A stretch of 64,000 nucleotides of DNA from Aridibacter sp965216195 (lineage in GTDB: Bacteria; Acidobacteriota; Blastocatellia; Pyrinomonadales; Pyrinomonadaceae). The stretch is taken from positions 62,001 through 126,000 of the forward strand of contig OZ244151.1 of assembly GCA_965216195.1 (NCBI GenBank). The letters run 5' to 3'. The notes beneath the pieces are model-generated. The model had not been told where the DNA came from. It ran no database searches and worked only from the letters and a program-made list of their open reading frames with translations. Positions 1-7,722 of this stretch are shown one piece after another. Every line of letters begins with the position of its first letter. Position 1 is the stretch's first letter. The position numbers were made by a program, and so were the translations under genes.

Positions 1-564
1 AAGAAGCTCGGATATAATGCAAATGAAGCGCCGTTTCGAATTGCAGCAAATTCGAAGATAATACATTTTACTCCCCACGACACAGCAGCATGTATTGAAT
101 TAGCCCGCGTTGGCAGGGAAGCTGGAGCAATTGTTTCAATCGATATTGATAATGTTTTTGACGGAATTGAGGAACTCCTTCCGCTTGTAGACGTGTTGAT
201 TGCATCGAGTGATTTTCCAAAAAAACTTTTTGGTACGGACAATCACAAAGAAGCTCTTATCAAACTCAAGGAAAAATACGGATGCGCTGTCAGCGGACTA
301 ACGTTGGGAGAGGAAGGTTCTATCATTTTCTGTGAAAACGAGTTTATCGAAACCAATGGGTTTGAAGTGCCAAACGGCTGCAAAGACACTACTGGGGCCG
401 GGGATTCTTTTCGCGCTGGTTTTTTATACGGTATAGTGGCCGAGGAAGATCTGGAGGAATGCGCGAGAATTGCCAATGCGGTTGCGGCGCTTAAATGCCG
501 AGAGGTTGGGGCGAGAACTGCGCTTCCAAATCTCGAAGAATTACGCGACATGCTCAATGCTTAA
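1..564 (+). CDS. PfkB-family carbohydrate kinase, 3' part (5' end outside window)
   Basis: The frame is open from base 1, so the first in-frame ATG at 193 is internal and the gene starts before the window. The visible 187 residues are the C-terminal part of a ribokinase/PfkB sugar kinase. The PfkB signature DTTGAGDSFRAG lies near the end; its Asp is the expected catalytic base and the GAGD turn forms the anion hole. The upstream stretch around VSIDIDNVFDGIEELLP is typical of the fold. The substrate (ribose, fructose, nucleoside or other) cannot be told from this part. The stop overlaps the stop of the convergent MFS gene by 4 bases. Confidence 0.9.
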   Translation, partial: KKLGYNANEAPFRIAANSKIIHFTPHDTAACIELARVGREAGAIVSIDIDNVFDGIEELLPLVDVLIASSDFPKKLFGTDNHKEALIKLKEKYGCAVSGLTLGEEGSIIFCENEFIETNGFEVPNGCKDTTGAGDSFRAGFLYGIVAEEDLEECARIANAVAALKCREVGARTALPNLEELRDMLNA

Positions 565-1802
565 GCGACTTTCCTGGACGATTTAGCAAGATAAACTGCC
601 ACTAAAAACGAAATAAACATTATCGCCGACGCGGTCCAAAATGTGCGCTGGATCGTTGTATCATCCATTTTTCCAACCGAGTTATTTAGCAAAACCGCCC
701 CGAGTGCGGGACCAACTGCCCTAGCCAGGCTTGCGGCTGACTGCATGGTTCCAAGCACTTTTCCTTGTTCGCGGCCTTCAGCGATTTTCGATGCGAGACT
801 AGTAAGCGCCGGTGAGGAAAGAGAATTCCCGAGTGAGAAAAACCCGACTCCAACCAACAAGCCCGCCAATCCGCCAAAATTTGGACCGACAAAAGGAACA
901 GCAAAGAGACTCAGGACCAGAAAAAAACACCCGACGGCAACCATCGGTCTTTCGCCAAAGCGTTCTGTTAAACGACTGAAGAGAAGTCCCTGGAAGATAA
1001 TCGCGAGTGTTCCGATGTAAGCAAAGATATAGCCGTTTTGCTCTGCCGTATAACCGAAACGAAACATCGTAAAAAGTGCAAACGATGCGGCCATAATGGA
1101 AAATGCCATTACTACAAGGAAGTAAAGCCCGACGATTACTGAAAACCGTTTATCGAAAAAGGTGTGCAGAAGCTGCGCAAATCGATTGGTCTTGACGATA
1201 GGTTTCTCAGTCGGTTTTGTGACAGTCTCCGGTAGGAAAAAATAGAGCGCAATAGCATTAACAAACGTCAAGATTGCCGCAAAAAGAAACGGAACATGAA
1301 TTCCGTACCTACTTAAAACGCCCCCGATAGCAGGACCGAAAATAAAACCTAATCCAAACATCGCACCAAATAAACCCATTCCACGTGCACGGTTTTGCAC
1401 CGTTGTAACGTCGGCAATGTAGGCCTGCGCGGCGGAAATATTTCCCCCGGTAATACCAGCGATAATCCTTCCAGCGAAGACCATCCACAGTGCTGAGGCA
1501 TAACCGATCCACAGGTAGCCAATTCCAGATCCTATCAGGCTTAAAAACAACACCGGGCGCCTCCCATATCTGTCTGAAAGACTTCCCAAAAATGGCGCAA
1601 ATATGAATTGCATCGCAGAATAAACCACGAAAAGCATTTCAACTTCAAACGGCGAGGCGTCGAAGTTTTTGCCGTAGTAAGGTAGGAGCGGGATAACAAT
1701 TCCAAAACCGATAAGATCGATAAAAACCGTAGTGAAAATAATAATGAGGGGTTTGGTAAAGAATTTGTCAGATTTTGGTGATTTTGAGCTAGTTTGATTC
1801 AT
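561..1802 (-). CDS. MFS transporter, TetA-like drug/H+ antiporter family
   Basis: 413 residues with about twelve hydrophobic segments. MFS motif A (GSLSDRYGRRPVL) follows TM2. The antiporter motif-C-like stretch GLGFIFGPAIGG lies in TM5, and TM1 reads DLIGFGIVIPLLPYYG, as in TetA/TCR-type transporters. The length fits that family (about 400). It sits in the inner membrane and probably exports a small molecule by proton antiport. Tetracycline cannot be claimed as substrate, because many chromosomal members of this group have none known. It stands alone on the minus strand, convergent with the kinase gene. Confidence 0.85.
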   Translation of the reverse strand: MNQTSSKSPKSDKFFTKPLIIIFTTVFIDLIGFGIVIPLLPYYGKNFDASPFEVEMLFVVYSAMQFIFAPFLGSLSDRYGRRPVLFLSLIGSGIGYLWIGYASALWMVFAGRIIAGITGGNISAAQAYIADVTTVQNRARGMGLFGAMFGLGFIFGPAIGGVLSRYGIHVPFLFAAILTFVNAIALYFFLPETVTKPTEKPIVKTNRFAQLLHTFFDKRFSVIVGLYFLVVMAFSIMAASFALFTMFRFGYTAEQNGYIFAYIGTLAIIFQGLLFSRLTERFGERPMVAVGCFFLVLSLFAVPFVGPNFGGLAGLLVGVGFFSLGNSLSSPALTSLASKIAEGREQGKVLGTMQSAASLARAVGPALGAVLLNNSVGKMDDTTIQRTFWTASAIMFISFLVAVYLAKSSRKVA

Positions 1803-1910
1803 CTAGAATTGAAACTAAAATGGTAAATCGAATGAAGCAGTTTAACACAGGGTTTGGCCGACTCTTACTGCTAACTTGGTACTTTTATAGTAAGATAGCA
1901 AAAAACTTAA

Positions 1911-3809
1911 GTGGGGCTTGTGAACGTGATTCAAAGATCAATTAGAGCAAAATTATTGTTTTTCGTGGCGTTGTTATTTGTTTTTTCAAACGTTGTTGAT
2001 GTCGAAGGACAACGAAAGGGTCGAAAGAGGAAGAGCCGTGGAAGAAAGGCAGCAGCCGTAAAGCCAGTGCCGCCGCAGATCAATTACACGGTTTCGATGT
2101 CGAAGCCCTGGACACACTTGCTCGAAGTGAAGATGAACATGGATTGGTCGCAAATGCCCGAAAAGGCTGAGGTGAAAATGCCGGTGTGGACCCCCGGCAG
2201 TTATCTCGTCCGCGAGTACGCACGACACGTGCAGGATTTTGTTGTGGTTGACTCAGCAGGAAGAGCTCTTGATTGGAGAAAGATCAACAAAAATACTTGG
2301 CAGATTGACACCAAAGGTTCGAAAGCCGTTCGAATTGGTTACCGCGTTTATTCTAATGAGCTCACCGTGCGCACAAACGAGCTCAATTATGAACATGCTT
2401 TTTTCACGCCGGCCGCGCTTTTGATGTTTCCGAAAGGCCAGCTTGCGGCTCCGTCGACGGTAAGGGTTGTTCCATATCGAAACTGGAAGGTTGCGACCGG
2501 GCTACCGGGAGTTGCTAACCAAAGGAATACTTTTCAGGCGGAAAACTACGATATTCTTTACGACTCGCCATTTGAGGTTAGTAATTTTAAGGAAAAGAAA
2601 TTTACCGTAAGGGGCAAACCACATCGCTATGTCGTGACAGGGGAAGGAAATTACGATCTTGATCGGATTGCCGAGGATACGACGAAAATCATTGAGGAAT
2701 GCTACAAACTGTTTGGTGAGCTTCCTTACGATAATTACACCTTTATTTTGAACCTGCGCGGCGGCGGCGGGCTCGAGCATTTGAATTCAACGGCGCTTCA
2801 GTTTCCTCGCTGGGCGTTTGAAAATGAGAGGCACTATAAGGGATTCCTTGGTCTTGTAGCGCACGAATTCTTCCATCTATATAACGTGAAAAGAATTCGG
2901 CCAGTGCCGCTCGGTCCATTTGATTATGAAAATGAGAATTACACGAAGCTCCTTTGGGTTGCCGAAGGAACAACCTCGTATTACGAATGGGTTTTGATGC
3001 GTAGAGCGGGGATATTCAAAGCGAAGGACGTGCTAGCCAATGCTGCCCGGATCGCTGAGAGTTTAGAAAAGCAGCCAGGAAGATTTCAGACGAGTTTGGA
3101 GGAAGCGAGCTTTGACGCGTGGATCAAAGGCTATCGCAGCGACGAACACTCAGTTAATCGGCAGATTTCATACTACAGCAAGGGCGAACTCGTGAACTTC
3201 TTGCTGGACGTCAATATCCGCACGGCCTCGGGTGGGCAAAAATCACTCGACGACGTGATGCAGTATCTATATAACGAGTTTTATAAAAATAATAAGAATT
3301 TTACGTCTGAAGATTTTCAAAACATCGCGGAAATGATGGCTGGCAGGAGCCTTGACGGATTCTTTTCAAGATATGTACGAGGCAAGAATGAGATAGATTA
3401 TAATGCCGTTTTGAATGATATCGGGCTTGAGATGAAGAAGCTGAGAAAAGAAAGTGACAAAGCGTATCTCGGTGCGAACCTCTCAGAATCGGGCGGTAAA
3501 CTTACCGTAAGTTCTGTTCGCGCAGGTACGCCTGTATACCTATCCGGCTTAAACGCCAAGGATCAAATTGTCGCCGTAGAAGGATACCGGGCTACGAGAT
3601 CGACGCTTAATTTTCATGTGAACCGAAAGAAGGCGGGTGATACGATACGGCTCACGGTATTCCGTCATGATAAACTTCGCGATTTGGATATTACGCTCGG
3701 CAAAACCCCTGCTGCGGGTTACACTATTAAACCCATCTCCGATCCTACCGAGCAACACAAAACCTTATATCAAGAATATTTAGGAGAAAGTCTAGTTAAA
3801 GCGCCGTAG
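1911..3809 (+). CDS. Exported M61-family metallopeptidase with PDZ domain
   Basis: 632 residues starting at GTG; a second in-frame GTG at 1920 is an equally possible start. An N-terminal hydrophobic stretch (about residues 14-30) is followed by a basic region rich in Arg/Lys, which suggests export. The zinc motif HEFFH is at residues 318-322, just after a GGGGLEHLNS segment typical of M61 glycyl aminopeptidases, and WVAEGTTSYYE further on supplies the third ligand. The last 120 residues look like a PDZ domain (YLGANLSESGGKLTV... followed by a GLNAKDQIVAVEG stretch). The likely role is periplasmic peptide hydrolysis. It is transcribed with or just before the lipoprotein gene 79 bp downstream. 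Confidence 0.88.
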   Translation: MGLVNVIQRSIRAKLLFFVALLFVFSNVVDVEGQRKGRKRKSRGRKAAAVKPVPPQINYTVSMSKPWTHLLEVKMNMDWSQMPEKAEVKMPVWTPGSYLVREYARHVQDFVVVDSAGRALDWRKINKNTWQIDTKGSKAVRIGYRVYSNELTVRTNELNYEHAFFTPAALLMFPKGQLAAPSTVRVVPYRNWKVATGLPGVANQRNTFQAENYDILYDSPFEVSNFKEKKFTVRGKPHRYVVTGEGNYDLDRIAEDTTKIIEECYKLFGELPYDNYTFILNLRGGGGLEHLNSTALQFPRWAFENERHYKGFLGLVAHEFFHLYNVKRIRPVPLGPFDYENENYTKLLWVAEGTTSYYEWVLMRRAGIFKAKDVLANAARIAESLEKQPGRFQTSLEEASFDAWIKGYRSDEHSVNRQISYYSKGELVNFLLDVNIRTASGGQKSLDDVMQYLYNEFYKNNKNFTSEDFQNIAEMMAGRSLDGFFSRYVRGKNEIDYNAVLNDIGLEMKKLRKESDKAYLGANLSESGGKLTVSSVRAGTPVYLSGLNAKDQIVAVEGYRATRSTLNFHVNRKKAGDTIRLTVFRHDKLRDLDITLGKTPAAGYTIKPISDPTEQHKTLYQEYLGESLVKAP

Positions 3810-3888
3810 CTCGTCGGTCTTTTGGCCGGCTTCGGGGCTTGGATCTCAGCCAAATGGTTTCCTCGATTCGTGTTTCGCAAAGCAAAAT

Positions 3889-5322
3889 ATGTTTTACCGA
3901 AAATTATCATTTTTGACCTTACTGGCTCTTTTGGTTTTTGCAGCGGCTTGCAAAACTCAAAGATCCGAGCCGCGTGAAGTAGTGCCATTGGCGTTAAAGA
4001 ATGTGCCGGCGCAGCGTTTAAATTACAAATTTGAAACCGACGTTCCACCACCTGAACTGAAGGAGGATGGGGAAACGGGCGACGACCGAAATGAAGCAGT
4101 CCAGCTGGATTTTGATGAAAATCGTGCCCAGGAGGTTTTGGATCGAACGATCACTTCCCCGGACCAGCAACGCGTGGTAGCGGTTTATAGAAAAATCAAT
4201 GACTTGATTACCGAGTTTCGACTCGATATGTATTCTGTAGATGGCAAACTAATAAAGAAGATTACTCACGACGAGATGGCGGTTCACTTTCCTGGGACGA
4301 TTGTTTGGTCGCCGAATTCTACCACGGTAGCGTTTATTGCGATGGTAAGAGGCGGAAGACAGGCGAATCCTGGCACGGACGAGGAAAAGAAAGCTGCTCT
4401 ACAAACGACAAGTCCGACGGTCGAGGAGAAAAAGGAGGAGCCGAAACCCGAAGATTCTGAGGCCGAAGGTGACGAAGCTAATTCAACCTCCGAAAGCGAA
4501 ACGGATCCGGAATTGCTCGAACCCCCGAAGGACGTTTTAACATTCAGAACCGAGCAAATTTATACATGTGATTCGGAGGGTGCGAGCGTCAAACCGCTTA
4601 CCCAAAGTGAGGGCTTGATGTATTTTTACGCGGTTTGGGCGCCCGATAGTTCGGCGCTGGTCGCGCTGGCATCTCCCTACACCGAATGGCGTATGCGCGA
4701 ATTTCAAATGACAGAGGCCGGCGAGCGGTTTGCGCCCTCGGGACGTCCACGATTGATTGAAAGAAATGGCCGGGAGCGGTTGCTTGATGATTATCCTACT
4801 TCGGTTCAACCCGTTTTTTCACCCGATTCCGCGAAAGTTGCAGTGGCATACGATAAGCAGGTTAGAATTTATGACGTTATAGGTGAGCGGCCGACTCAGG
4901 CTGCGATACCGCTGAGGAACCGTCTTTTACTGGCTTCGAAAGTTTTCGAAGATACCAAGAAAAAGGAAGAGGCTGAGAATGCGAATTCTGAGGGCGGGGA
5001 AAACAATAATTCTCCCGGCGAGGACGGCCAAGCAAATGTAGAATCCAACACGACGGAAGATAACAAGAACACAAATGCGAATTCCAACGTTGAGGAAAAT
5101 ACAAAAGCTCCTACCTCAACGTTGCCTGACGAAAAAAGTCTTGCTTCTTTTAATCCGATAATCACTCTGCGCTGGGAGCAGGAGCCAATGTTGTATTTGG
5201 AAACGGGTTACGTAAGAGAGTATATAGAGAATACCGAAGAGAATCGCAGGAGCTTTTTACGTTGGCATCGGCTGATTTTTAGCCCGCAGGCGGTTGTTTT
5301 ACCGGGAGGGACACCGCAGTAA
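3889..5322 (+). CDS. Lipoprotein with beta-propeller-like repeats and acidic linkers
   Basis: 477 residues. The N-terminus has a signal peptide and lipobox (LVFAAAC, Cys near residue 21), so a lipid-anchored envelope protein is expected. WD40/TolB-like blades can be seen (TIVWSPNSTTVAFIA, AVWAPDSSALVALAS, PVFSPDSAKVAVAYD). They are interrupted by two long, disordered, Glu/Asn-rich inserts at about residues 160-205 and 355-410. No enzyme motif is visible. TolB-type propellers act as protein-binding platforms, but the partner here is unknown. Its stop overlaps the start of the DinB gene (TAATG), so the two are probably translated together. Confidence 0.7.
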   Translation: MFYRKLSFLTLLALLVFAAACKTQRSEPREVVPLALKNVPAQRLNYKFETDVPPPELKEDGETGDDRNEAVQLDFDENRAQEVLDRTITSPDQQRVVAVYRKINDLITEFRLDMYSVDGKLIKKITHDEMAVHFPGTIVWSPNSTTVAFIAMVRGGRQANPGTDEEKKAALQTTSPTVEEKKEEPKPEDSEAEGDEANSTSESETDPELLEPPKDVLTFRTEQIYTCDSEGASVKPLTQSEGLMYFYAVWAPDSSALVALASPYTEWRMREFQMTEAGERFAPSGRPRLIERNGRERLLDDYPTSVQPVFSPDSAKVAVAYDKQVRIYDVIGERPTQAAIPLRNRLLLASKVFEDTKKKEEAENANSEGGENNNSPGEDGQANVESNTTEDNKNTNANSNVEENTKAPTSTLPDEKSLASFNPIITLRWEQEPMLYLETGYVREYIENTEENRRSFLRWHRLIFSPQAVVLPGGTPQ

Positions 5323-5858
5323 TGAATTTAGAGACAATCGCAGACGCTTATTCTGCAAACGATGAAATCCGAACTCGCTTGATTGAAACCGTGGGCAAGC
5401 TTTCCGAAGCGGAAGGGGCGATTCGAACCGAAAACGGGAAATGGACGGTTCAGGGAATTGTCGAGCACCTTGCGAAAGTGGAGGCAGGAATGACGGGAAT
5501 ATCTACCAGGCTTTTGCAGAAAGCTGAAGGTGAGGAAGCAGCATCTGACAGCACCTTGAGTCTTTCTGAAAGTTTCCTCGAATCGGCGAGTAATTGGAGC
5601 AACGACAAATTTGTGGCCCCCGAGATTGTTGAACCAACCGGCGCGCAAACCATCGCCGAATCACTTTCGAAAATGGAATCGTCGAGAGGGAAACTGGATC
5701 AGCTCCGTCCGCTTTTTGAAAGTTTTTTTTCAGCAAGCGCGACTTTTCCGCATCCATATTTTGGACAATTGACTGCACATGATTGGTTAGTCTTAATCGG
5801 TGCGCACGAAGCCAGACACATAGATCAAATCGATCGAATTCTTTCGAGCCAAAAATGA
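5322..5858 (+). CDS. DinB-family protein
   Basis: 178 residues forming a predicted four-helix bundle of the DinB/DUF664 type. Candidate metal ligands are the His in VEHLAKVE near residue 48 and the two His of the C-terminal HEARHIDQI. DinB-like proteins are often thiol-dependent (bacillithiol or similar) transferases or metal-binding proteins, but the reaction here is unknown. The start ATG overlaps the upstream stop by one base and the stop overlaps the next gene start (ATGA), so it is part of a tightly packed transcript from 3889 to 7222. Confidence 0.85.
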   Translation: MNLETIADAYSANDEIRTRLIETVGKLSEAEGAIRTENGKWTVQGIVEHLAKVEAGMTGISTRLLQKAEGEEAASDSTLSLSESFLESASNWSNDKFVAPEIVEPTGAQTIAESLSKMESSRGKLDQLRPLFESFFSASATFPHPYFGQLTAHDWLVLIGAHEARHIDQIDRILSSQK

Positions 5859-7222
5859 AGTCCGAGCTTAAAATACTTGTTGCCGACGACGACCCCGTTT
5901 TGTTGGAGCTTCTTCCGGCTCAACTCTCCGCAAAAGACCTCCGAATCAAAACAGTTGATAGCGGTTCGAAGGTGTTGGACATTCTTTCAAAGGACGATTT
6001 TGATGTCATTCTTCTTGACGTGAATTTACCCGATGTCTCGGGGGTTGAGTTGTTATCAAAAATCCGATCAGAGCAAAATATGCCGGAAGTCGTTATGCTC
6101 ACGGCGGACAAAAGCTTGAATACGGGAATTGAAGCAATGCGACGTGGTGCCTACGATTACGTTACGAAGCCAGCTGAGCCAAATCAAATTGAAGCGGTTG
6201 TACGCAAAGCGGCGGAGAAAAGTCAGCTTGTAAGACAAAATGAAAAACTAAAAGTCGCCGTGCAGCAGCAAAACGCAAACCTTGCCGCTAAGCCAATCTT
6301 CTCGAGCGCTTCGATGAAAGAAGTCTATAGGCAGGCTGGGAAGGTTGCGGATCTCGATACGACTCTGCTCATTACCGGGGAATCTGGAACTGGAAAGGAC
6401 GTTCTTGCCCGGTGGATTCACAACGAGAGCTCTCGAGCCGATTTGCCGCTTGTTTTGGTAAACTGTGGTGCGCTTCCTGAGAATCTTTTTGAATCGGAAT
6501 TTTTTGGTTATGAAAAGGGTGCGTTTACGGGAGCGGGTAAGAAGAAGATTGGTCTGATTGAAGCAGCCGATGGTTCGACGCTTTTCCTGGACGAAATTGG
6601 TGAGATGCCGTTGACGATGCAGGTCAAATTACTGCATTTCCTCGAAAACGGTATGTTTAGGCGGGTGGGTTCGACCCGCGATCAAAAGGTTGATGCGCGA
6701 ATAATTGCTGCGACCAATAAAGACCTATCGGATGAAATCAACGCCGGTAACTTCAGATCCGATTTGTTTTATCGTTTGAATGTGATTTCGTTTCATCTAC
6801 CGGCGCTTCGTGAACGTCCGGAAGATATCAGTGCTTTGATCAAACATTTTTTGGGTTCGCTTTCAGAAAGGTACGGTCGCGGTGATCTACAGCTATCGAA
6901 CAAAGCGCAAAGCCAGTTAAACAAACACGATTGGCACGGAAATATACGTGAATTGAAAAATATTCTTGAGCGAACCGTAGCTCTTTCTAGTGGCGATACC
7001 ATAGGTGAAATATACGGTTTGCACGGTGGTCCGACGCCTGGAGGCGCAGGCACCCAATTGGCTGAGGAGATTGATCTGGTACCGCTTGCTGAAGTTGAAA
7101 AGCGCCACATTCTTGAAACCCTTTCCAAGGTTGGAGGAAAGCGCGAGAAAGCTGCTGCGATTCTTGGAATAACATCTCGTACCCTTTATCGAAAGCTAAA
7201 GGAATACGGAACGCAAAGCTGA
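5855..7222 (+). CDS. Sigma-54-dependent response regulator (NtrC/AtoC type)
   Basis: 455 residues from the ATG at 5855, which overlaps the DinB stop in ATGA. A longer frame from 5783 only adds residues read out of the DinB gene. Order: receiver domain (acidic VADDDP, phosphoacceptor D55 in LLDVNLP, Lys in TKPAEP); AAA+ domain with Walker A GESGTGKD, the sigma-54 contact loop GAFTGA and Walker B LFLDEIGE; C-terminal Fis-type HTH (KAAAILGITSRTLYRKLKE). It activates sigma-54 polymerase from upstream sites after phosphorylation. A good sigma-54 promoter follows its stop at 7357, and a hybrid kinase gene lies further down and may be its partner. Confidence 0.95.
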   Translation: MKSELKILVADDDPVLLELLPAQLSAKDLRIKTVDSGSKVLDILSKDDFDVILLDVNLPDVSGVELLSKIRSEQNMPEVVMLTADKSLNTGIEAMRRGAYDYVTKPAEPNQIEAVVRKAAEKSQLVRQNEKLKVAVQQQNANLAAKPIFSSASMKEVYRQAGKVADLDTTLLITGESGTGKDVLARWIHNESSRADLPLVLVNCGALPENLFESEFFGYEKGAFTGAGKKKIGLIEAADGSTLFLDEIGEMPLTMQVKLLHFLENGMFRRVGSTRDQKVDARIIAATNKDLSDEINAGNFRSDLFYRLNVISFHLPALRERPEDISALIKHFLGSLSERYGRGDLQLSNKAQSQLNKHDWHGNIRELKNILERTVALSSGDTIGEIYGLHGGPTPGGAGTQLAEEIDLVPLAEVEKRHILETLSKVGGKREKAAAILGITSRTLYRKLKEYGTQS

Positions 7223-7250
7223 CAATATTTCCCGAAGCTGAAATTATTTC

Positions 7251-7263
7251 TGACAAAATGTCA
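7251..7263. promoter_or_regulatory. Short palindrome, possible activator site
   Basis: TGACA-AAA-TGTCA is a perfect 5-3-5 inverted repeat about 105 bp upstream of the sigma-54 promoter at 7357. That is the usual distance for an enhancer bound by an NtrC-type activator. A further TGACA half-site lies near 7220. That it is bound by the adjacent regulator is inference only. Confidence 0.35.
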
Positions 7264-7356
7264 TAAAGTTCTTGTTTTTTTCTGCGAAACCCGATATATT
7301 GCATCGCTAAGTTTATAAATTAAAAGAGTTAAGGAAAGCTAGTAAAACTCAAAAGT

Positions 7357-7374
7357 TTGGCACGCAAATTGTTA
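7357..7374 (+). promoter_or_regulatory. Sigma-54 (-24/-12) promoter
   Basis: TTGGCACG-CAAA-TTGTTA matches the sigma-54 consensus (YTGGCACG-N4-TTGCW) except for T instead of C in the -12 GC. The GG and GT dinucleotides are separated by exactly ten bases, as required. Transcription would start near 7385, well before any likely start codon. The gene just upstream encodes a sigma-54 activator, which supports a functional site. Confidence 0.75.
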
Positions 7375-7384
7375 TGCATTAATA

Positions 7385-7659
7385 ATGTGTAACGACGCTT
7401 TCTTCCAAAGAAACCTTATTTTGGGGGCAAGGAATTTGAGGCGGAGAGCGTCTTTCACACTTAAACGCATAGTTATTTGTTTTTGTCTTGTATCCTTGTA
7501 GGTATTTTTTTGGGGGGATCTTACAAGAATGCAAGTTACGGACTACAAGTTAGTCCGTAATTTCAAATTTAAATGTGAGGAAGTGGGATGGGGGTAGCCT
7601 TCTTTCTCGCGATGCTCAGTTCTGATACGGACCCTTCAGAACTGAGCGCTTTCTTTTTT
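7385..7659 (+). ncRNA. Candidate sigma-54-controlled structured RNA or leader
   Basis: About 275 nt between the sigma-54 promoter and the first intrinsic terminator. Features seen: a long-range pairing GACGCTTTC with GAGAGCGTC (near 7395 and 7450); a perfect 10-bp stem TTACGGACTA/TAGTCCGTAA with a 5-nt loop (7536-7560); the terminator stem; and seven GGA triplets, several in unpaired or loop positions, as in CsrA-sequestering RNAs. An ATG at 7588 with a fair ribosome site (GAGG) opens a frame that runs through both terminators into the kinase gene, so an attenuated leader is the alternative to a free small RNA. I recognise no known RNA family. Confidence 0.5.
7614..7659 (+). terminator. Strong intrinsic terminator
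   Basis: Perfect 12-bp stem GCTCAGTTCTGA / TCAGAACTGAGC with a 10-nt loop, followed by a T-rich run (GCTTTCTTTTTT). It lies 240 nt after the sigma-54 promoter and before the histidine kinase gene. Confidence 0.85.
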
Positions 7660-7660
7660 A

Positions 7661-7688
7661 AACGAGACTTTTTTGTCTCGTTTTTTTT
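7661..7688 (+). terminator. Second, tandem intrinsic terminator
   Basis: AACGAGAC / GTCTCGTT stem with a T6 loop, followed by at least six further T. It begins one base after the tail of the first terminator. Two terminators in series imply that read-through into the kinase gene is restricted. Confidence 0.75.
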
Positions 7689-7722
7689 GTGGAAAAATGA
7701 AAAAATAGTCGAGCGCTTTGGT

